A stretch of DNA of 64,000 nt. Source: Granulicella sp. WH15. Its GTDB lineage: Bacteria > Acidobacteriota > Terriglobia > Terriglobales > Acidobacteriaceae. Both the position numbers and the translations under genes were made by a program. The stretch lies in assembly GCF_009914315.1 (NCBI RefSeq), contig NZ_CP042596.1, positions 3,162,001-3,226,000 on the forward strand, read 5' to 3'. A model generated the notes under the pieces. The model did not search any database. It was not told where the DNA came from and was given only the letters and a program-made list of their open reading frames with translations. Of the stretch, positions 47,218 to 56,325 are shown one piece after another. Every line of letters starts with the position of its first letter. Within the stretch, counting starts at the first letter, position 1.

Positions 47218-48267
47218 AACAGCCGCTGGAACCAGCGCCCCCAGAGCCTGCTTCACCATCTCAGCTGCCGCCGCGCAGTCCTCGCGCGAGACATCGTAGT
47301 GGGTCACAAACCTCACCGAGTGCGGCCCGATCGCGCTGGCCAGAACGCCGCGCTCCTTCAGCCCAGCCACAAAGGCCGGAGCATCGCCCTTATCCTTCAA
47401 CTGGAAGATGACGATATTAGTCTGCACGGCTTCAAGGTCGATCTCCGCGCTCTCCTGACCGGCAACCGCCTCGGCCAACAGCCGGGCGTTCTCGTGGTCC
47501 TCATGCAGCCGCTTCGGCATCTCCTCGAGCGCGATCAGCCCCGCCGCCGCCAGGATTCCTGCCTGCCTCATTCCGCCGCCCAGCGCCTTGCGATGTATGC
47601 GAGCCTCGGCGATCTGATCCTTCGTCCCCACCAGCATCGACCCCACCGGAGCACCCAGGCCCTTCGAGAGGCAGAACATCACCGTGTCGAAACCGCTGGT
47701 CAGCTCTTCCACCGAAACACCTGCGGCAGCGGCAGCGTTAAAGACGCGAGCGCCGTCGAGATGAACGGGCAGTCCAGCGGCCTTCGCCCCGGCCCATATC
47801 TCCTTCAGGTTCGCCAGCGGAGTGACCGTGCCTCCGGCCATGTTGTGCGTGTTCTCGAGGCAGATCAGCGCCGTCTGCGCTTTGTAGTAGATGACCGGCG
47901 CGATGGCTGCCTTGATCTTCTCCCACGTCAGAATCCCGCGCTCGCCCGCGACGGTGCGGCACTGGCAGCCCGCGAAGGCCGCGACCATCGCCATCTCCCA
48001 GTCGAGGATGTGCGAGCGCGCCTCGCAAATGACCTCTTTGCCGTGCTGCGTGTGCAGCCGCACGCCGATCTGGTTGCCCATAGTCCCGGTGGGGACGAAG
48101 ATGGCGGCCTCGCGACCCATGATCTCAGCGGCGCGGGCTTCGAGCCGGTTGATGGTCGGGTCTTCGCTGTAGACGTCGTCGCCCACCTCGGCGGTGGCCA
48201 TGGCGTGGCGCATGGCGGGTGTGGGCTTGGTTACGGTGTCGCTGCGCAGGTCAATCAAGTGTGCCAT
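47215..48267 (-). CDS. ltaE: Low-specificity L-threonine aldolase
   Basis: PLP-dependent enzyme of 350 residues cleaving L-threonine (and allo-threonine) to glycine and acetaldehyde. The N-terminus IDLRSDTVTKPTPAMRHAM, the tetrapeptide RLEAR, the Lys of LSKGLGAPVGSMLVG (Schiff base) and HNMAGGTVTP are all present. The ATG at 48267 sits 9 nt after AGGAG; the ATG at 48276 is too close to it. The last codons and stop fall in a family 1 repeat. Confidence 0.93.
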   Translation of the reverse strand: MAHLIDLRSDTVTKPTPAMRHAMATAEVGDDVYSEDPTINRLEARAAEIMGREAAIFVPTGTMGNQIGVRLHTQHGKEVICEARSHILDWEMAMVAAFAGCQCRTVAGERGILTWEKIKAAIAPVIYYKAQTALICLENTHNMAGGTVTPLANLKEIWAGAKAAGLPVHLDGARVFNAAAAAGVSVEELTSGFDTVMFCLSKGLGAPVGSMLVGTKDQIAEARIHRKALGGGMRQAGILAAAGLIALEEMPKRLHEDHENARLLAEAVAGQESAEIDLEAVQTNIVIFQLKDKGDAPAFVAGLKERGVLASAIGPHSVRFVTHYDVSREDCAAAAEMVKQALGALVPAAV

Positions 48268-48340
48268 CGTTTCCATCTCCTATAAGTGAGGTCGCAGCTA
48301 TGCGGCGGGTCTCTGTGAACCGGGGTATTTCTCTATCCTA

Positions 48341-48420
48341 AAAGAAGAAAACACGCGAAGCGTCCAAAACCGCACGAAGTGCCGCCCGCCCGGCGCGAGG
48401 GCGTTGTTGCTGTTGCCTTT
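48341..48420 (-). repeat. Family 2 intergenic repeat, copy 2 (inverted)
   Basis: On the minus strand it reads GGCAACAGCAACAACG, CCGGGCGGGCGGCACTTCGTGC and TGGACGCTTCGCGTG. It starts just after the hemW stop and faces copy 3 across the gene. Confidence 0.78.
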
Positions 48421-48424
48421 GAAA

Positions 48425-49636
48425 CTAAGCGACAGGCTCCAGCAATAGCCGCCCAAAGACCTCATTCGAGACCATGCGCCCCGCCGAAGTAAGCCTCAAA
48501 CAGCCGTCCTCCTGCGTGAGCAACCCAGCCTCCTGCACCTCAGCCAGAGACGGACTAATCTCATCGACCAGCGCCCCGAAGTCAGCCCGCAGCCGCTCCA
48601 GTTCTACCCCGGAGTTCATCCGCAGCCCAAGAAAGAGCGTCTCCTCAAAAGCTTCTCGACGACCGATGCGGTCCACAATCACCCCCGGAAGGGCACGAGC
48701 AGCCAGCCCATCGCCAAGCCCAAGATAACCCTCCATCTCGTCCGGGTTCGCCCACCGCACCGCGCCCATCGGGTCTGTGGCCGAGCGCAGCATCGAGTGC
48801 GCATCCAATCCGAAGCCGATGTACGGCTTCCGCTGCCAGTACTTGATATTGTGGCGCGACCGGCAACCCGTCCGGGCGAAGTTCGATATCTCGTACTGCG
48901 CGACGCCACCATCACCCAGCCACCCGACGGCCTCGGCGTACCAATCGGCGCAGGAGTCCTCGTCCGGCACCGCTCCGGCCCGGTAGCGGTCGCCCGAGGC
49001 CAGCAGCTCCCGCCCCAGGCGCGAGTCCTCATCCACCTCCAGCATATAGACGCTGACGTGCTCCGCGCCGCTGGCCAGCGCCTCGTCCACCGAGTACCGC
49101 CAACTGGCCACCGTCTGGTGCGGCAGGCCGACGATCAGGTCGAGGCTGCGCTGTCCGACCCCGGCTCTCCGCATCCGCTCCATCTCCGCCAGGCACTCGA
49201 CCCCTGTGTGCAGACGCCCCACGGAGGCGCTCTCGCGGTCGATAAAGCTCTGCACCCCAAAGCTCACGCGGTTCATCCCCTCGCGCTGATACTGCTCGAG
49301 CGTAGCCTCCTCAAGCTGCCCCGGAGCGCACTCCACCGTGATCTCAGCGTCGGCGGCAACCGTAAACTCGCCACGCAGCGCGGCAAAGATCCGCTCGACC
49401 ACCCGAGGCTCCAGCAGGCTGGGGGTTCCGCCGCCGAAGTAGACCGTATCCACGTGCTCCGGCAGCTCCGCGCCCAGCCGCGCAGCCGAGGCACGCGCCC
49501 CGGCAATCTCCGCGCAGAGCCGATCCACATAGCCCGCGATCCGGTCCGCCGCGAAGACGCCCGAGGCGAAGTTGCAGAAGCTGCACTTGGCCTTGCAGAA
49601 CGGGATCGAGATATAGACGCCGGTGGACTCGCGCAT
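48425..49636 (-). CDS. hemW: Radical SAM HemW-type protein (coproporphyrinogen oxidase-like)
   Basis: Protein of 403 residues. N-terminal radical SAM motif is SIPFCKAKCSFCNF (C-x3-C-x2-C), then DTVYFGGGTPSLLEPR, and a C-terminal HemW/HemN domain. HemW proteins bind haem and act as haem chaperones, distinct from HemN; the sequence does not separate this fully. The ATG at 49636 starts at the motif-proximal MRESTGVY. Upstream in-frame sequence runs into the repeat and the ABC gene and is rejected. The gene is flanked by inverted family 2 repeats. Confidence 0.9.
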   Translation of the reverse strand: MRESTGVYISIPFCKAKCSFCNFASGVFAADRIAGYVDRLCAEIAGARASAARLGAELPEHVDTVYFGGGTPSLLEPRVVERIFAALRGEFTVAADAEITVECAPGQLEEATLEQYQREGMNRVSFGVQSFIDRESASVGRLHTGVECLAEMERMRRAGVGQRSLDLIVGLPHQTVASWRYSVDEALASGAEHVSVYMLEVDEDSRLGRELLASGDRYRAGAVPDEDSCADWYAEAVGWLGDGGVAQYEISNFARTGCRSRHNIKYWQRKPYIGFGLDAHSMLRSATDPMGAVRWANPDEMEGYLGLGDGLAARALPGVIVDRIGRREAFEETLFLGLRMNSGVELERLRADFGALVDEISPSLAEVQEAGLLTQEDGCLRLTSAGRMVSNEVFGRLLLEPVA

Positions 49637-49662
49637 AGTTACGATTCTTTCATGTGTTTTCA

Positions 49663-49740
49663 GGAGCAACAGCAACAACGTCCTAACGCCGGACGGGCGC
49701 CACTTCGTGGGGTTTTGGACGCTTCGCGTGTTTTCTTTTT
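49663..49740 (+). repeat. Family 2 intergenic repeat, copy 3
   Basis: GAGCAACAGCAACAACG, then GGACGGGCGCCACTTCGTGG and TGGACGCTTCGCGTG, ending in TTTTCTTTTT. It lies between the divergent hemW and ABC genes. Confidence 0.78.
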
Positions 49741-49796
49741 CAACTGCCTGTGAACAACAGATAAACCGCACCCTTCCCCCGTCCCAAGCATCTAGA

Positions 49797-51797
49797 ATGA
49801 AGCAGAGCATGAGCAAAGAAACCGCGAACACCAAGCAGGCAGAAGAGAAGAAAAAGACCACCCCACCCGACGACGACGTCGTCGGCAAGGTCTACGATTC
49901 GCGGCTGATGCGCCGCCTGCTAACCTATCTGCGCCCCTACAAGCTGCAAACCGCCATCTCCGCCCTGGCCATCGTCATCAAGGCCGCCAGCGACGTCGCC
50001 GGACCGTTCCTGGTCAAGGTCGCGGTCGACACCTACATGACCCCGAACCGCCCAGCCCACATGAGCTGGCTGGCCCGGCACCTGAACCCCGTCCCCTTCG
50101 TCGGCATCACCCAGCTCGCCGCGCTCTATCTGGGCGCGCTCATGCTCACCTTCGGCCTCGAGTTCCTGCAGACCTACCTGATGCAGTGGACCGGGCAGAA
50201 GATCATGTTCGACCTGCGCAGCCAGATCTTCCGCCACCTCCAGACGCAGGACGTCGCCTTCTTCGACCGCAATCCCGTCGGGCGGCTGGTCACGCGCGTC
50301 ACCTCCGACGTAGACGCGCTGAACGAGATGTTCACCTCGGGCGTGCTGGCCATCTTCGAGGATGTCTTTATCCTCGTCTTCATCGTGGCCATCATGTTGC
50401 AGATGAACTGGGCGCTGGCGCTGCTGGCCCTCTCGGTCATCCCCGCGATCCTGTATGTAACCGGCGTCTTCCGGCGGCACGTCCGCGAGAGCTACCGCCG
50501 CCAGCGCGCGGCTACCGCGCAGATCAACTCCTTTACCCAGGAGTACGTCTCCGGCATGAGCGTCGTGCAGCTCTTCAACCGCGAACCACGGGCGTTTTCG
50601 GACTTCTCCGCTGTCAACCAGCGCAATAAGCAGGCGTGGACCGACGCCATCTTCGCCTACGCGCTTTACTACCCCATCGTCGAGCTGCTCAGCTCGATCG
50701 CCATCGCGCTGGTGCTCTGGCGCGGCGGCATTGGCGTGCTGCACAGTCTCGGCATACACGCTGCCCAGACGCGCATCGGCGGCCCGCTGACCATCGGCAT
50801 CCTGATCGCCTTCATCCAGTACGCGCAGCGGTTCTTCCGGCCCATCCAGGACCTGAGCGACAAGTACAACATTCTGCAAGCAGCCATGGCCGCGGCCGAG
50901 CGCGTCTTCAAGCTGCTCGACGCCGCCCCCGCCATCGTCTCGCCCGCCGAGTGCGTGGCCGTCGATCCGGCCAGCCCGGAGTTCGGCAGGATCGAGTTCC
51001 GCAACGTCTGGTTTACGTATCAGAAACTCGATCAAGATACAGACGGGCGCAACGATCCCTCAGTCGAGTGGATTCTGCGCGACGTCTCCTTCGCAATTCA
51101 TCCCAACGAGACCGCCGCCATCGTCGGCCACACCGGCGCAGGCAAGACCACCATCACCGCGCTGATGATGCGCTTCTACGACATCCAGCACGGCGAGATC
51201 CTGGTCGATGGCGTGGACATTCGATGTCGCAACCTGCATGAGTTGCGGCGGCGCTTCGGCGTCGTATTGCAGGACCCGTTCCTCTTCTCCGGCACCGTGG
51301 CCGACAACATCCGGCTCGGGTCGAGCTGGATCACCGACCAGCAGTTGCAGCAGGCAGCCGACGAGGTCAACGTCGGCGACTTCATCCGCACGCTTCCGCT
51401 CCAGTTCGCCGAGCCTGTACGCGAGCGCGGAGCCGGCCTGAGCACCGGCCAGAAGCAGCTTATCTCCTTCGCCCGCGCCCTCGCGCACGCCCCCGGCATC
51501 CTCATCCTGGACGAAGCGACCAGCTCGGTAGACACCGAGACGGAACACCGCGTTCGGCTGGCGCTCTCGCGCATGATTACGGGGCGTACGTCGGTCCTGA
51601 TCGCGCACCGGCTCTCGACGATCCAGTCGGCGGACACGATCCTGGTGATGCACAAGGGCACGCTGCGCGAGCAGGGCACGCACCAGGAGCTGCTGGCCGA
51701 GCGCGGACTCTACTACAAGCTGTACCAGTTGCAGTATCAGGATCAGGAGCCAGCCGCCGCGCCCAGCGAAGCACGGACGCTTACGCCAACCACGTAA
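49797..51797 (+). CDS. ABC-type exporter, fused membrane and ATPase domains
   Basis: Half-transporter of about 666 residues acting as a dimer in the inner membrane. An N-terminal polar stretch precedes the six-helix transmembrane domain (about 60-360). The ATPase has Walker A GHTGAGKTT, signature LSTGQKQL and Walker B ILILDEATSS, then an H loop (IAHRLSTI). It resembles MsbA/LmrA lipid or drug exporters. ATG at 49797 is used; ATG at 49809 is also possible. No partner half-transporter is next to it. Substrate is unknown. Confidence 0.9.
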   Translation: MKQSMSKETANTKQAEEKKKTTPPDDDVVGKVYDSRLMRRLLTYLRPYKLQTAISALAIVIKAASDVAGPFLVKVAVDTYMTPNRPAHMSWLARHLNPVPFVGITQLAALYLGALMLTFGLEFLQTYLMQWTGQKIMFDLRSQIFRHLQTQDVAFFDRNPVGRLVTRVTSDVDALNEMFTSGVLAIFEDVFILVFIVAIMLQMNWALALLALSVIPAILYVTGVFRRHVRESYRRQRAATAQINSFTQEYVSGMSVVQLFNREPRAFSDFSAVNQRNKQAWTDAIFAYALYYPIVELLSSIAIALVLWRGGIGVLHSLGIHAAQTRIGGPLTIGILIAFIQYAQRFFRPIQDLSDKYNILQAAMAAAERVFKLLDAAPAIVSPAECVAVDPASPEFGRIEFRNVWFTYQKLDQDTDGRNDPSVEWILRDVSFAIHPNETAAIVGHTGAGKTTITALMMRFYDIQHGEILVDGVDIRCRNLHELRRRFGVVLQDPFLFSGTVADNIRLGSSWITDQQLQQAADEVNVGDFIRTLPLQFAEPVRERGAGLSTGQKQLISFARALAHAPGILILDEATSSVDTETEHRVRLALSRMITGRTSVLIAHRLSTIQSADTILVMHKGTLREQGTHQELLAERGLYYKLYQLQYQDQEPAAAPSEARTLTPTT

Positions 51798-51810
51798 CGA
51801 CTGAGTAAAA

Positions 51811-51835
51811 CCCATATCTCAGAATTGAGAGATGG
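51811..51835. repeat. CCCATATCTC hairpin (family 4), copy 2, possible terminator
   Basis: The stem CCCATATCTCA pairs with TGAGAGATGGG with one mismatch and a short loop. It lies 14 bp after the ABC exporter stop. No T run follows, so it is more like a repeat than a classical terminator. Confidence 0.5.
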
Positions 51836-51983
51836 GGGCCCTGGATTCTTCCGCTGCGTGCGAAGCCTCCTCGCTTGAGCATCTTCGTCGTTGCCTGTTT
51901 TCTTGTTGTCATTCAGGAGCGAAGCGGAGGAATCTGTTTTTGCCTTGGTCTTTGCTTCTGCTGTTGCCGCTGCTTCTGAGGTA

Positions 51984-52170
51984 GGTCCGGGCTTTAGCCC
52001 GGACATCAAAACCCACCACGGATGCGGGCTTTAGCCCCCGAGGTATGCTTTCTTTCCATTACCCCATTAACAATAGGGCGGGCCTTCAGCCCTCACACCT
52101 TGGCGGCTCATCCCCTGGGACGTTGCCCCAGGCTGGTATAGCGCCGTTGGCGCTTACTGCCAAGGCGGTC
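51984..52170. repeat. Row of GGGCTTTAGCCC-type palindromes (family 3)
   Basis: Palindromes GTCCGGGCT/AGCCCGGAC (51985-52004), GGGCTTTAGCCC (52026-52037), GGGCCTTCAGCCC (52080-52092), CCTGGGACGTTGCCCCAGG and CGCCGTTGGCG follow one another. The last pair ends in CTGGTATAG, as in the 61-kb copy. Confidence 0.75.
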
Positions 52171-52185
52171 GCTCCTTTGTCCGTA

Positions 52186-52854
52186 CTAGCCCTTGACCGA
52201 AGCCCCGTGCTTCTCCGCCTCGTCCATCATCTTGCCGATGCGCTTGGTCCGCGACTCCGGGCTTAGGTAATGAAAGACCGCCATCAGCTCTGCCCGTCGC
52301 TTCGTCTGGCTCATCCGTTCCCAACCAGCCTTGGCCTTAGGTCGAAGCCGAAAGGCAATCGCGATCTCCGGCGGCAACTCCACCTCTGCCTCCATCGTGG
52401 CCAGCAGGCGCTCGGCTGTCTGCTCGGCTCGACGTATCCGGGCCTCGTCGCTCTTCACCGCCAGCACCCACTTGCCCATCTCGCGCCGCATGTACTCGGA
52501 GAGGCCGTCGTACCACTCCCGCAGCCCCGGCTCGTCTTCGAGCAGCGCCGCCAGTTCGTCCGGCAGCTCCGCTGGACGAGCCTCAAGGTCCGGCTCCAGC
52601 GTAAACTCGGCTTTCTCTCCGCGATGCACGCCAGCCCCGGCCTGCATCGCCCGGCTCACCAGCACATAGAAGCCGCCGCGAGCGTCAGGAAAGAGCGAGC
52701 TACGGAAGGCGAAGCCGTTGACCTCTCCCCGCACCCTCAGCCAGATCATCTCCTTCCACGCCGCGGCGGGGTCAAAGGGCACCCGCGCAATCGTCCAGCC
52801 CAGCATCCGGTTGTCCGGCTCTAGCACCGCCTCGAAGTTCTTCACGCGCCCCAT
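52186..52854 (-). CDS. DUF1905/YdeI-OmpD-associated family protein
   Basis: Protein of 222 residues. The N-terminal DUF1905 beta-barrel domain (VRGEVNGFAFRSSLFPDARGG, about 40-100) is followed by a C-terminal YdeI-like helical domain (FHYLSPESRTKRIGKMMDEAEK). Function is not established. The ATG at 52854 is used; another ATG lies 9 bp upstream at 52863. It is transcribed divergently from lpxB with only about 45 bp between, so the promoters are compact. Confidence 0.82.
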   Translation of the reverse strand: MGRVKNFEAVLEPDNRMLGWTIARVPFDPAAAWKEMIWLRVRGEVNGFAFRSSLFPDARGGFYVLVSRAMQAGAGVHRGEKAEFTLEPDLEARPAELPDELAALLEDEPGLREWYDGLSEYMRREMGKWVLAVKSDEARIRRAEQTAERLLATMEAEVELPPEIAIAFRLRPKAKAGWERMSQTKRRAELMAVFHYLSPESRTKRIGKMMDEAEKHGASVKG

Positions 52855-52898
52855 GGCCCCCATCGTAAACCCAGAGCGGATAAACTAGCCCCATCGCC

Positions 52899-54143
52899 AT
52901 GAAGCCCAATCCGCGAATCTTTCTCTCGGCCGGTGAGGCCTCGGGCGACCACTACGGCGCGCAGCTCATCGCCGCCCTGCGCCTCGCGCTCCCTGCCTCC
53001 ACCTACACCGGCCTCGGCGGCCTCGAGATGCAGTCGCAGGGCCAGCAGCGCGTGGTGCGGGCCGAGGACGTGGCCCACATGGGCATCACCGAGGTCGTCC
53101 GGCACGCGCCTTATATCTATAGCCAGTACAAAAAACTCGTCCGCAGTATCGAGCAGCAGCGCCCCGACCTGGCCGTCCTGATCGACTTTCCCGACGTCAA
53201 CTTCCGCCTCGCCCGCGAGCTGAAGAAGCGCGGCGTGCCGGTCGTCTGGTTCGTCTCGCCGCAGCTTTGGGCGTGGAAGCGCCGCCGCCTGCGCTGGGTG
53301 CAGGAGCGGGTCTCGCGGATGCTGGTCATCTTTCCCTTCGAGGCCGAGTTCTACCGCAACCGCGGCGTCGATGCCGAGTTCGTCGGGCACCCACTGGCCG
53401 AGCTGCCGCTGCCCTCGGTCTCGCGCGAGGCCTACGCGGCCCACTATCAACTCGACCCGGCGAAGCCGTGGATCGCCCTGCTACCGGGCAGCCGCTGGCG
53501 CGAGGTTGAGGCCAACCTGCCCGCGATGGTCGAGATGGCCTGCCAGTACCCCCGCGACGTCGAGTACATCCTGCCCGTGGCCTCGACCATCGACCTGAAG
53601 CGTCTGAAGGACTTCGTGGCGGGCTGGATCTCGCATCCTCCCGGCGTGGCGGCGGGGCCGCTGCCGTACATCCACCTGGTGGACGACGCCCGCGAGGCCC
53701 TGCACCACGCCCGCGCCTCCATCGTCGCCAGCGGCACGGCCACGGTGCAGGCCGCGCTCATCGGCAACCCGTTCGTGGTCGTCTACCGGGTCTCCCGGCT
53801 CACCTACGCGCTGGCCAAGTACCTCGTCCAGTATCCGCCCGAGATATGGGCACAGGACAACCTCGACTCTGCCGGAAACCTGCCCATCGCCATGCCCAAC
53901 CTGATCGCCGGACGGCGCATCGTGCCCGAGCTGTTGCAGGAGCGGTTCAACCCGAAGACGCTCTCCGAGGAGTTGAAACCGCTGCTCGAAGACACTCCCC
54001 GGAGAACCCGTATGCTCGCCGATCTGGCCGAGCTTCGGGCTATGCTCACCCCAGCGGCAACTGCCACCGCCATCGAGCGAGTTCGAGATGCTGCCCTGAC
54101 GCTGCTCGACGACCAGAACGAGACCGATCCTAAATTAATCTAG
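52899..54143 (+). CDS. lpxB: Lipid-A-disaccharide synthase
   Basis: Peripheral inner-membrane glycosyltransferase of 414 residues (GT19) joining UDP-2,3-diacylglucosamine and lipid X. N-terminal FLSAGEASGDHYGAQL is the family signature, followed by GITEVVRHAP, IDFPDVNFRLA and FVSPQLWAWKRRR. The C-terminal half has ASGTATVQAALIGNPFVVVY. Its presence with lpxD and an LpxL-type gene nearby shows a lipid A-bearing outer membrane. Confidence 0.95.
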   Translation: MKPNPRIFLSAGEASGDHYGAQLIAALRLALPASTYTGLGGLEMQSQGQQRVVRAEDVAHMGITEVVRHAPYIYSQYKKLVRSIEQQRPDLAVLIDFPDVNFRLARELKKRGVPVVWFVSPQLWAWKRRRLRWVQERVSRMLVIFPFEAEFYRNRGVDAEFVGHPLAELPLPSVSREAYAAHYQLDPAKPWIALLPGSRWREVEANLPAMVEMACQYPRDVEYILPVASTIDLKRLKDFVAGWISHPPGVAAGPLPYIHLVDDAREALHHARASIVASGTATVQAALIGNPFVVVYRVSRLTYALAKYLVQYPPEIWAQDNLDSAGNLPIAMPNLIAGRRIVPELLQERFNPKTLSEELKPLLEDTPRRTRMLADLAELRAMLTPAATATAIERVRDAALTLLDDQNETDPKLI

Positions 54144-54189
54144 TACCGTCTAATACACTGACGAAGCACGCCCTAAAGGACCTCCGCCC

Positions 54190-56172
54190 ATGTTCTCCCT
54201 AAGGCACCTGGCCGCCGCTCTCGCCCTCATCGCCGCTGCCCTTCCGGCCTTGGCCGCGCCCACGCGCCCGCAGCTTCGCGTCACGTCCTATACCATCTCC
54301 GCCGACATCGACCCCGCGTCCACCAAACTGACCGCCACCGCCCAGGTCACCTTCACCGCGCTCGACGACCTGACCAACCCGGTCTTCGAGCTGAACAACG
54401 GGCTGGCCCTCAGCAAGGTCACCGACGCCACCGGTGCGGCCCTCACCTCCGAGCGCCTGACCGCCAACTCCACCGTCCGCTTCACCCTCCAGAACCCCAT
54501 CCCCAAGGGCACCACCACCACCTGGAGCTTCGAGTATGCGGGCACCCTCACCGGCTCCGACACCAGCCCGGTCGAAGGCATCAAGCTGGCCGCCATCGCC
54601 GCCCCCATCTCGATCCTGCTCTATCCCGGCCGCTGGTTCCCCATGTCGCCGACCGGTCTCTACACCGACCGCTTCACCGCGCAGATGAAGATCCGCGTGC
54701 CCTCGGACGAGCGCGTAGTGGGCAGCGGAGCCGTCGGGACGCCGGTCTCGGTCGAAGGCAGCAAGACCGAGTACAGCTTCAACTGGACCAAGCCGGGCTT
54801 CCCCGGCACCATCGTCGCGGGCAAGTTCCTCGCGCCCATCAGCGCGCCGGGCCTGCGCAACATCCACCTCTACATCACCGACACGCGCAAGTCCGGCGGG
54901 CTGGACTTCGTCAATCTAGCCAGCCGCGAGTTCGAGTTCATGTCCAACACCTTCGGCCAGCCGGAGTCGGGCACGATCAACATCGTCGAGCTGCCCGAGG
55001 ACTCGATCTCCGCCGCCTGGGGGCCGGAGGTGATCGCCATCGCGGGCAACCGCATCGTCGATCATAACTCGCAGCGCCTGCTGGCCAACACGCTGGCGCA
55101 CCAGTGGTTCGGCTCCGAGATATCGCCCGCCACGCTGAACGACGCGTGGATCACCAACGGCATGAGCCGCTACGCCGAGCTGATGTACACCGAGGACGCC
55201 TCCGGCAAGACAGCCTTCCAGAACGCGGTCGGCGACATCTCCGCCGGTGCGCTGGCCTACGACACCGCGCCCCTGACCACGGTGGGACGGCTCGATCCCT
55301 TCTCGCCGCAGTTCCAGTCCATGACGCTCGAGAAGGGCGCGATGGTCTTCCACATGCTGCGCTGGGAGCTGGGCGACGATGCCTTCATCAAGTTCCTGCG
55401 CGGGCTGCTCTCGCAATATACGGACAAGTCCGTGCGCGGCCGGGACGTGGAGGCCGTGGTCGAGGCCCAGAACAAAGACCTGAACATGACGCCGTTCTTC
55501 GCGCAGTGGCTCGACGGCACCGGCGCACCGCAGTTCACCAACCACTACACCGTCTACCGGCTGGGCAGCAACAAGGGCTTCCGCACCATCGGCACCATCG
55601 CGCAGGATCTCGACCTCTTCCGTATGCCGGTGGAGCTGCGCATCGAGACCGACGGAAAGACCGAGACGCGCCGAGTGGACGTGAGCGGCACCGACTCGAC
55701 GTACTCGGTGGAGACCTTCGGACGGCCCCGGCGGATTACGCTGGACCCACAGAACTGGCTGCTGAAGTCGACCCCGGATCTGGCCGTGAAGGTGGCCGTG
55801 CTGCGTGGGCAGCAGTTAGTCGCTCAAGGTGACCTGACCGGCGCGCTGGTCGAGTACCAGAAGGCGCTCGACTCCAATAAAAACAGCTCGCTGGCGGCTT
55901 ATCGGATCGGAGAGATCTTCTTCCAGCAGCGGAACTATCAGTCCGCCGCGAACAGCTTCCGCGACGCGCTGCGCGGGGACGGCGAGCCGAAGTGGGTGGA
56001 GGTCTGGAGCCACGTCGAGCTGGGGCGGATCTTCGATATCACCGGGCAGAGAGAGCGCGCCGTCAACGAGTACCGGTTGGCCGTGCAGACAAACGACAAT
56101 ACGCAGGGAGCGATCAACGAGGCTCGTGCGGATATGGCCAAGCCCTACAAGCGCGAGCGGACGGAGAACTAG
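54190..56172 (+). CDS. M1-peptidase-like protein with TPRs, zinc site lost
   Basis: Exported protein of 660 residues with a signal peptide (cleavage after LAAP). An M1-type N-terminal beta domain and the catalytic-domain fold are recognisable by LAHQWFGSEISPATLNDAWITNGMS. The HExxH position reads N300-T-L-A-H304, and the downstream ligand Glu of NEGF is N323 in ITNG. Two zinc ligands and the catalytic Glu are therefore missing, while the second His remains. The C-terminus from about 540 has two TPR-like repeats. It is probably a non-catalytic scaffold or binding protein (inference). It lies 46 bp after lpxB, and its TAG stop opens a family 1 repeat. Confidence 0.87.
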   Translation: MFSLRHLAAALALIAAALPALAAPTRPQLRVTSYTISADIDPASTKLTATAQVTFTALDDLTNPVFELNNGLALSKVTDATGAALTSERLTANSTVRFTLQNPIPKGTTTTWSFEYAGTLTGSDTSPVEGIKLAAIAAPISILLYPGRWFPMSPTGLYTDRFTAQMKIRVPSDERVVGSGAVGTPVSVEGSKTEYSFNWTKPGFPGTIVAGKFLAPISAPGLRNIHLYITDTRKSGGLDFVNLASREFEFMSNTFGQPESGTINIVELPEDSISAAWGPEVIAIAGNRIVDHNSQRLLANTLAHQWFGSEISPATLNDAWITNGMSRYAELMYTEDASGKTAFQNAVGDISAGALAYDTAPLTTVGRLDPFSPQFQSMTLEKGAMVFHMLRWELGDDAFIKFLRGLLSQYTDKSVRGRDVEAVVEAQNKDLNMTPFFAQWLDGTGAPQFTNHYTVYRLGSNKGFRTIGTIAQDLDLFRMPVELRIETDGKTETRRVDVSGTDSTYSVETFGRPRRITLDPQNWLLKSTPDLAVKVAVLRGQQLVAQGDLTGALVEYQKALDSNKNSSLAAYRIGEIFFQQRNYQSAANSFRDALRGDGEPKWVEVWSHVELGRIFDITGQRERAVNEYRLAVQTNDNTQGAINEARADMAKPYKRERTEN

Positions 56173-56270
56173 CACTTCGTGCGGTCTTGGGGGCTGTAAG
56201 GTAAGTGATCTGCATGGGGCCTTCCGCTGGTCGGCAGCGAAGATCTTTTACTTCCGACCAACGGGAGGAC
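56170..56270. repeat. Stop-codon repeat (family 1), copy 4
   Basis: TAGCACTTCGTGC begins at the stop of the M1-like gene, and CCTTCCGCTGGTCGG (56220-56234) pairs with CCGACCAACGGGAGG (56254-56268). Confidence 0.78.
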
Positions 56271-56325
56271 CACGCGAAGCAGTAAAAAGGCGTGTGAACG
56301 CCCGCTGCGCGTGATTCTTACTTAA

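Larger units (their letters stand above)
51798..52185. other. Repeat-filled intergenic region
   Basis: A 388-bp gap without a gene. It carries a family 4 hairpin, then a row of family 3 palindromes. No open frame is believable. Confidence 0.6.

Noticed and set aside
51811..51835. Strong terminator after the ABC exporter
   Set aside because: No T run follows and the stem has a mismatch; listed as a family 4 repeat instead.
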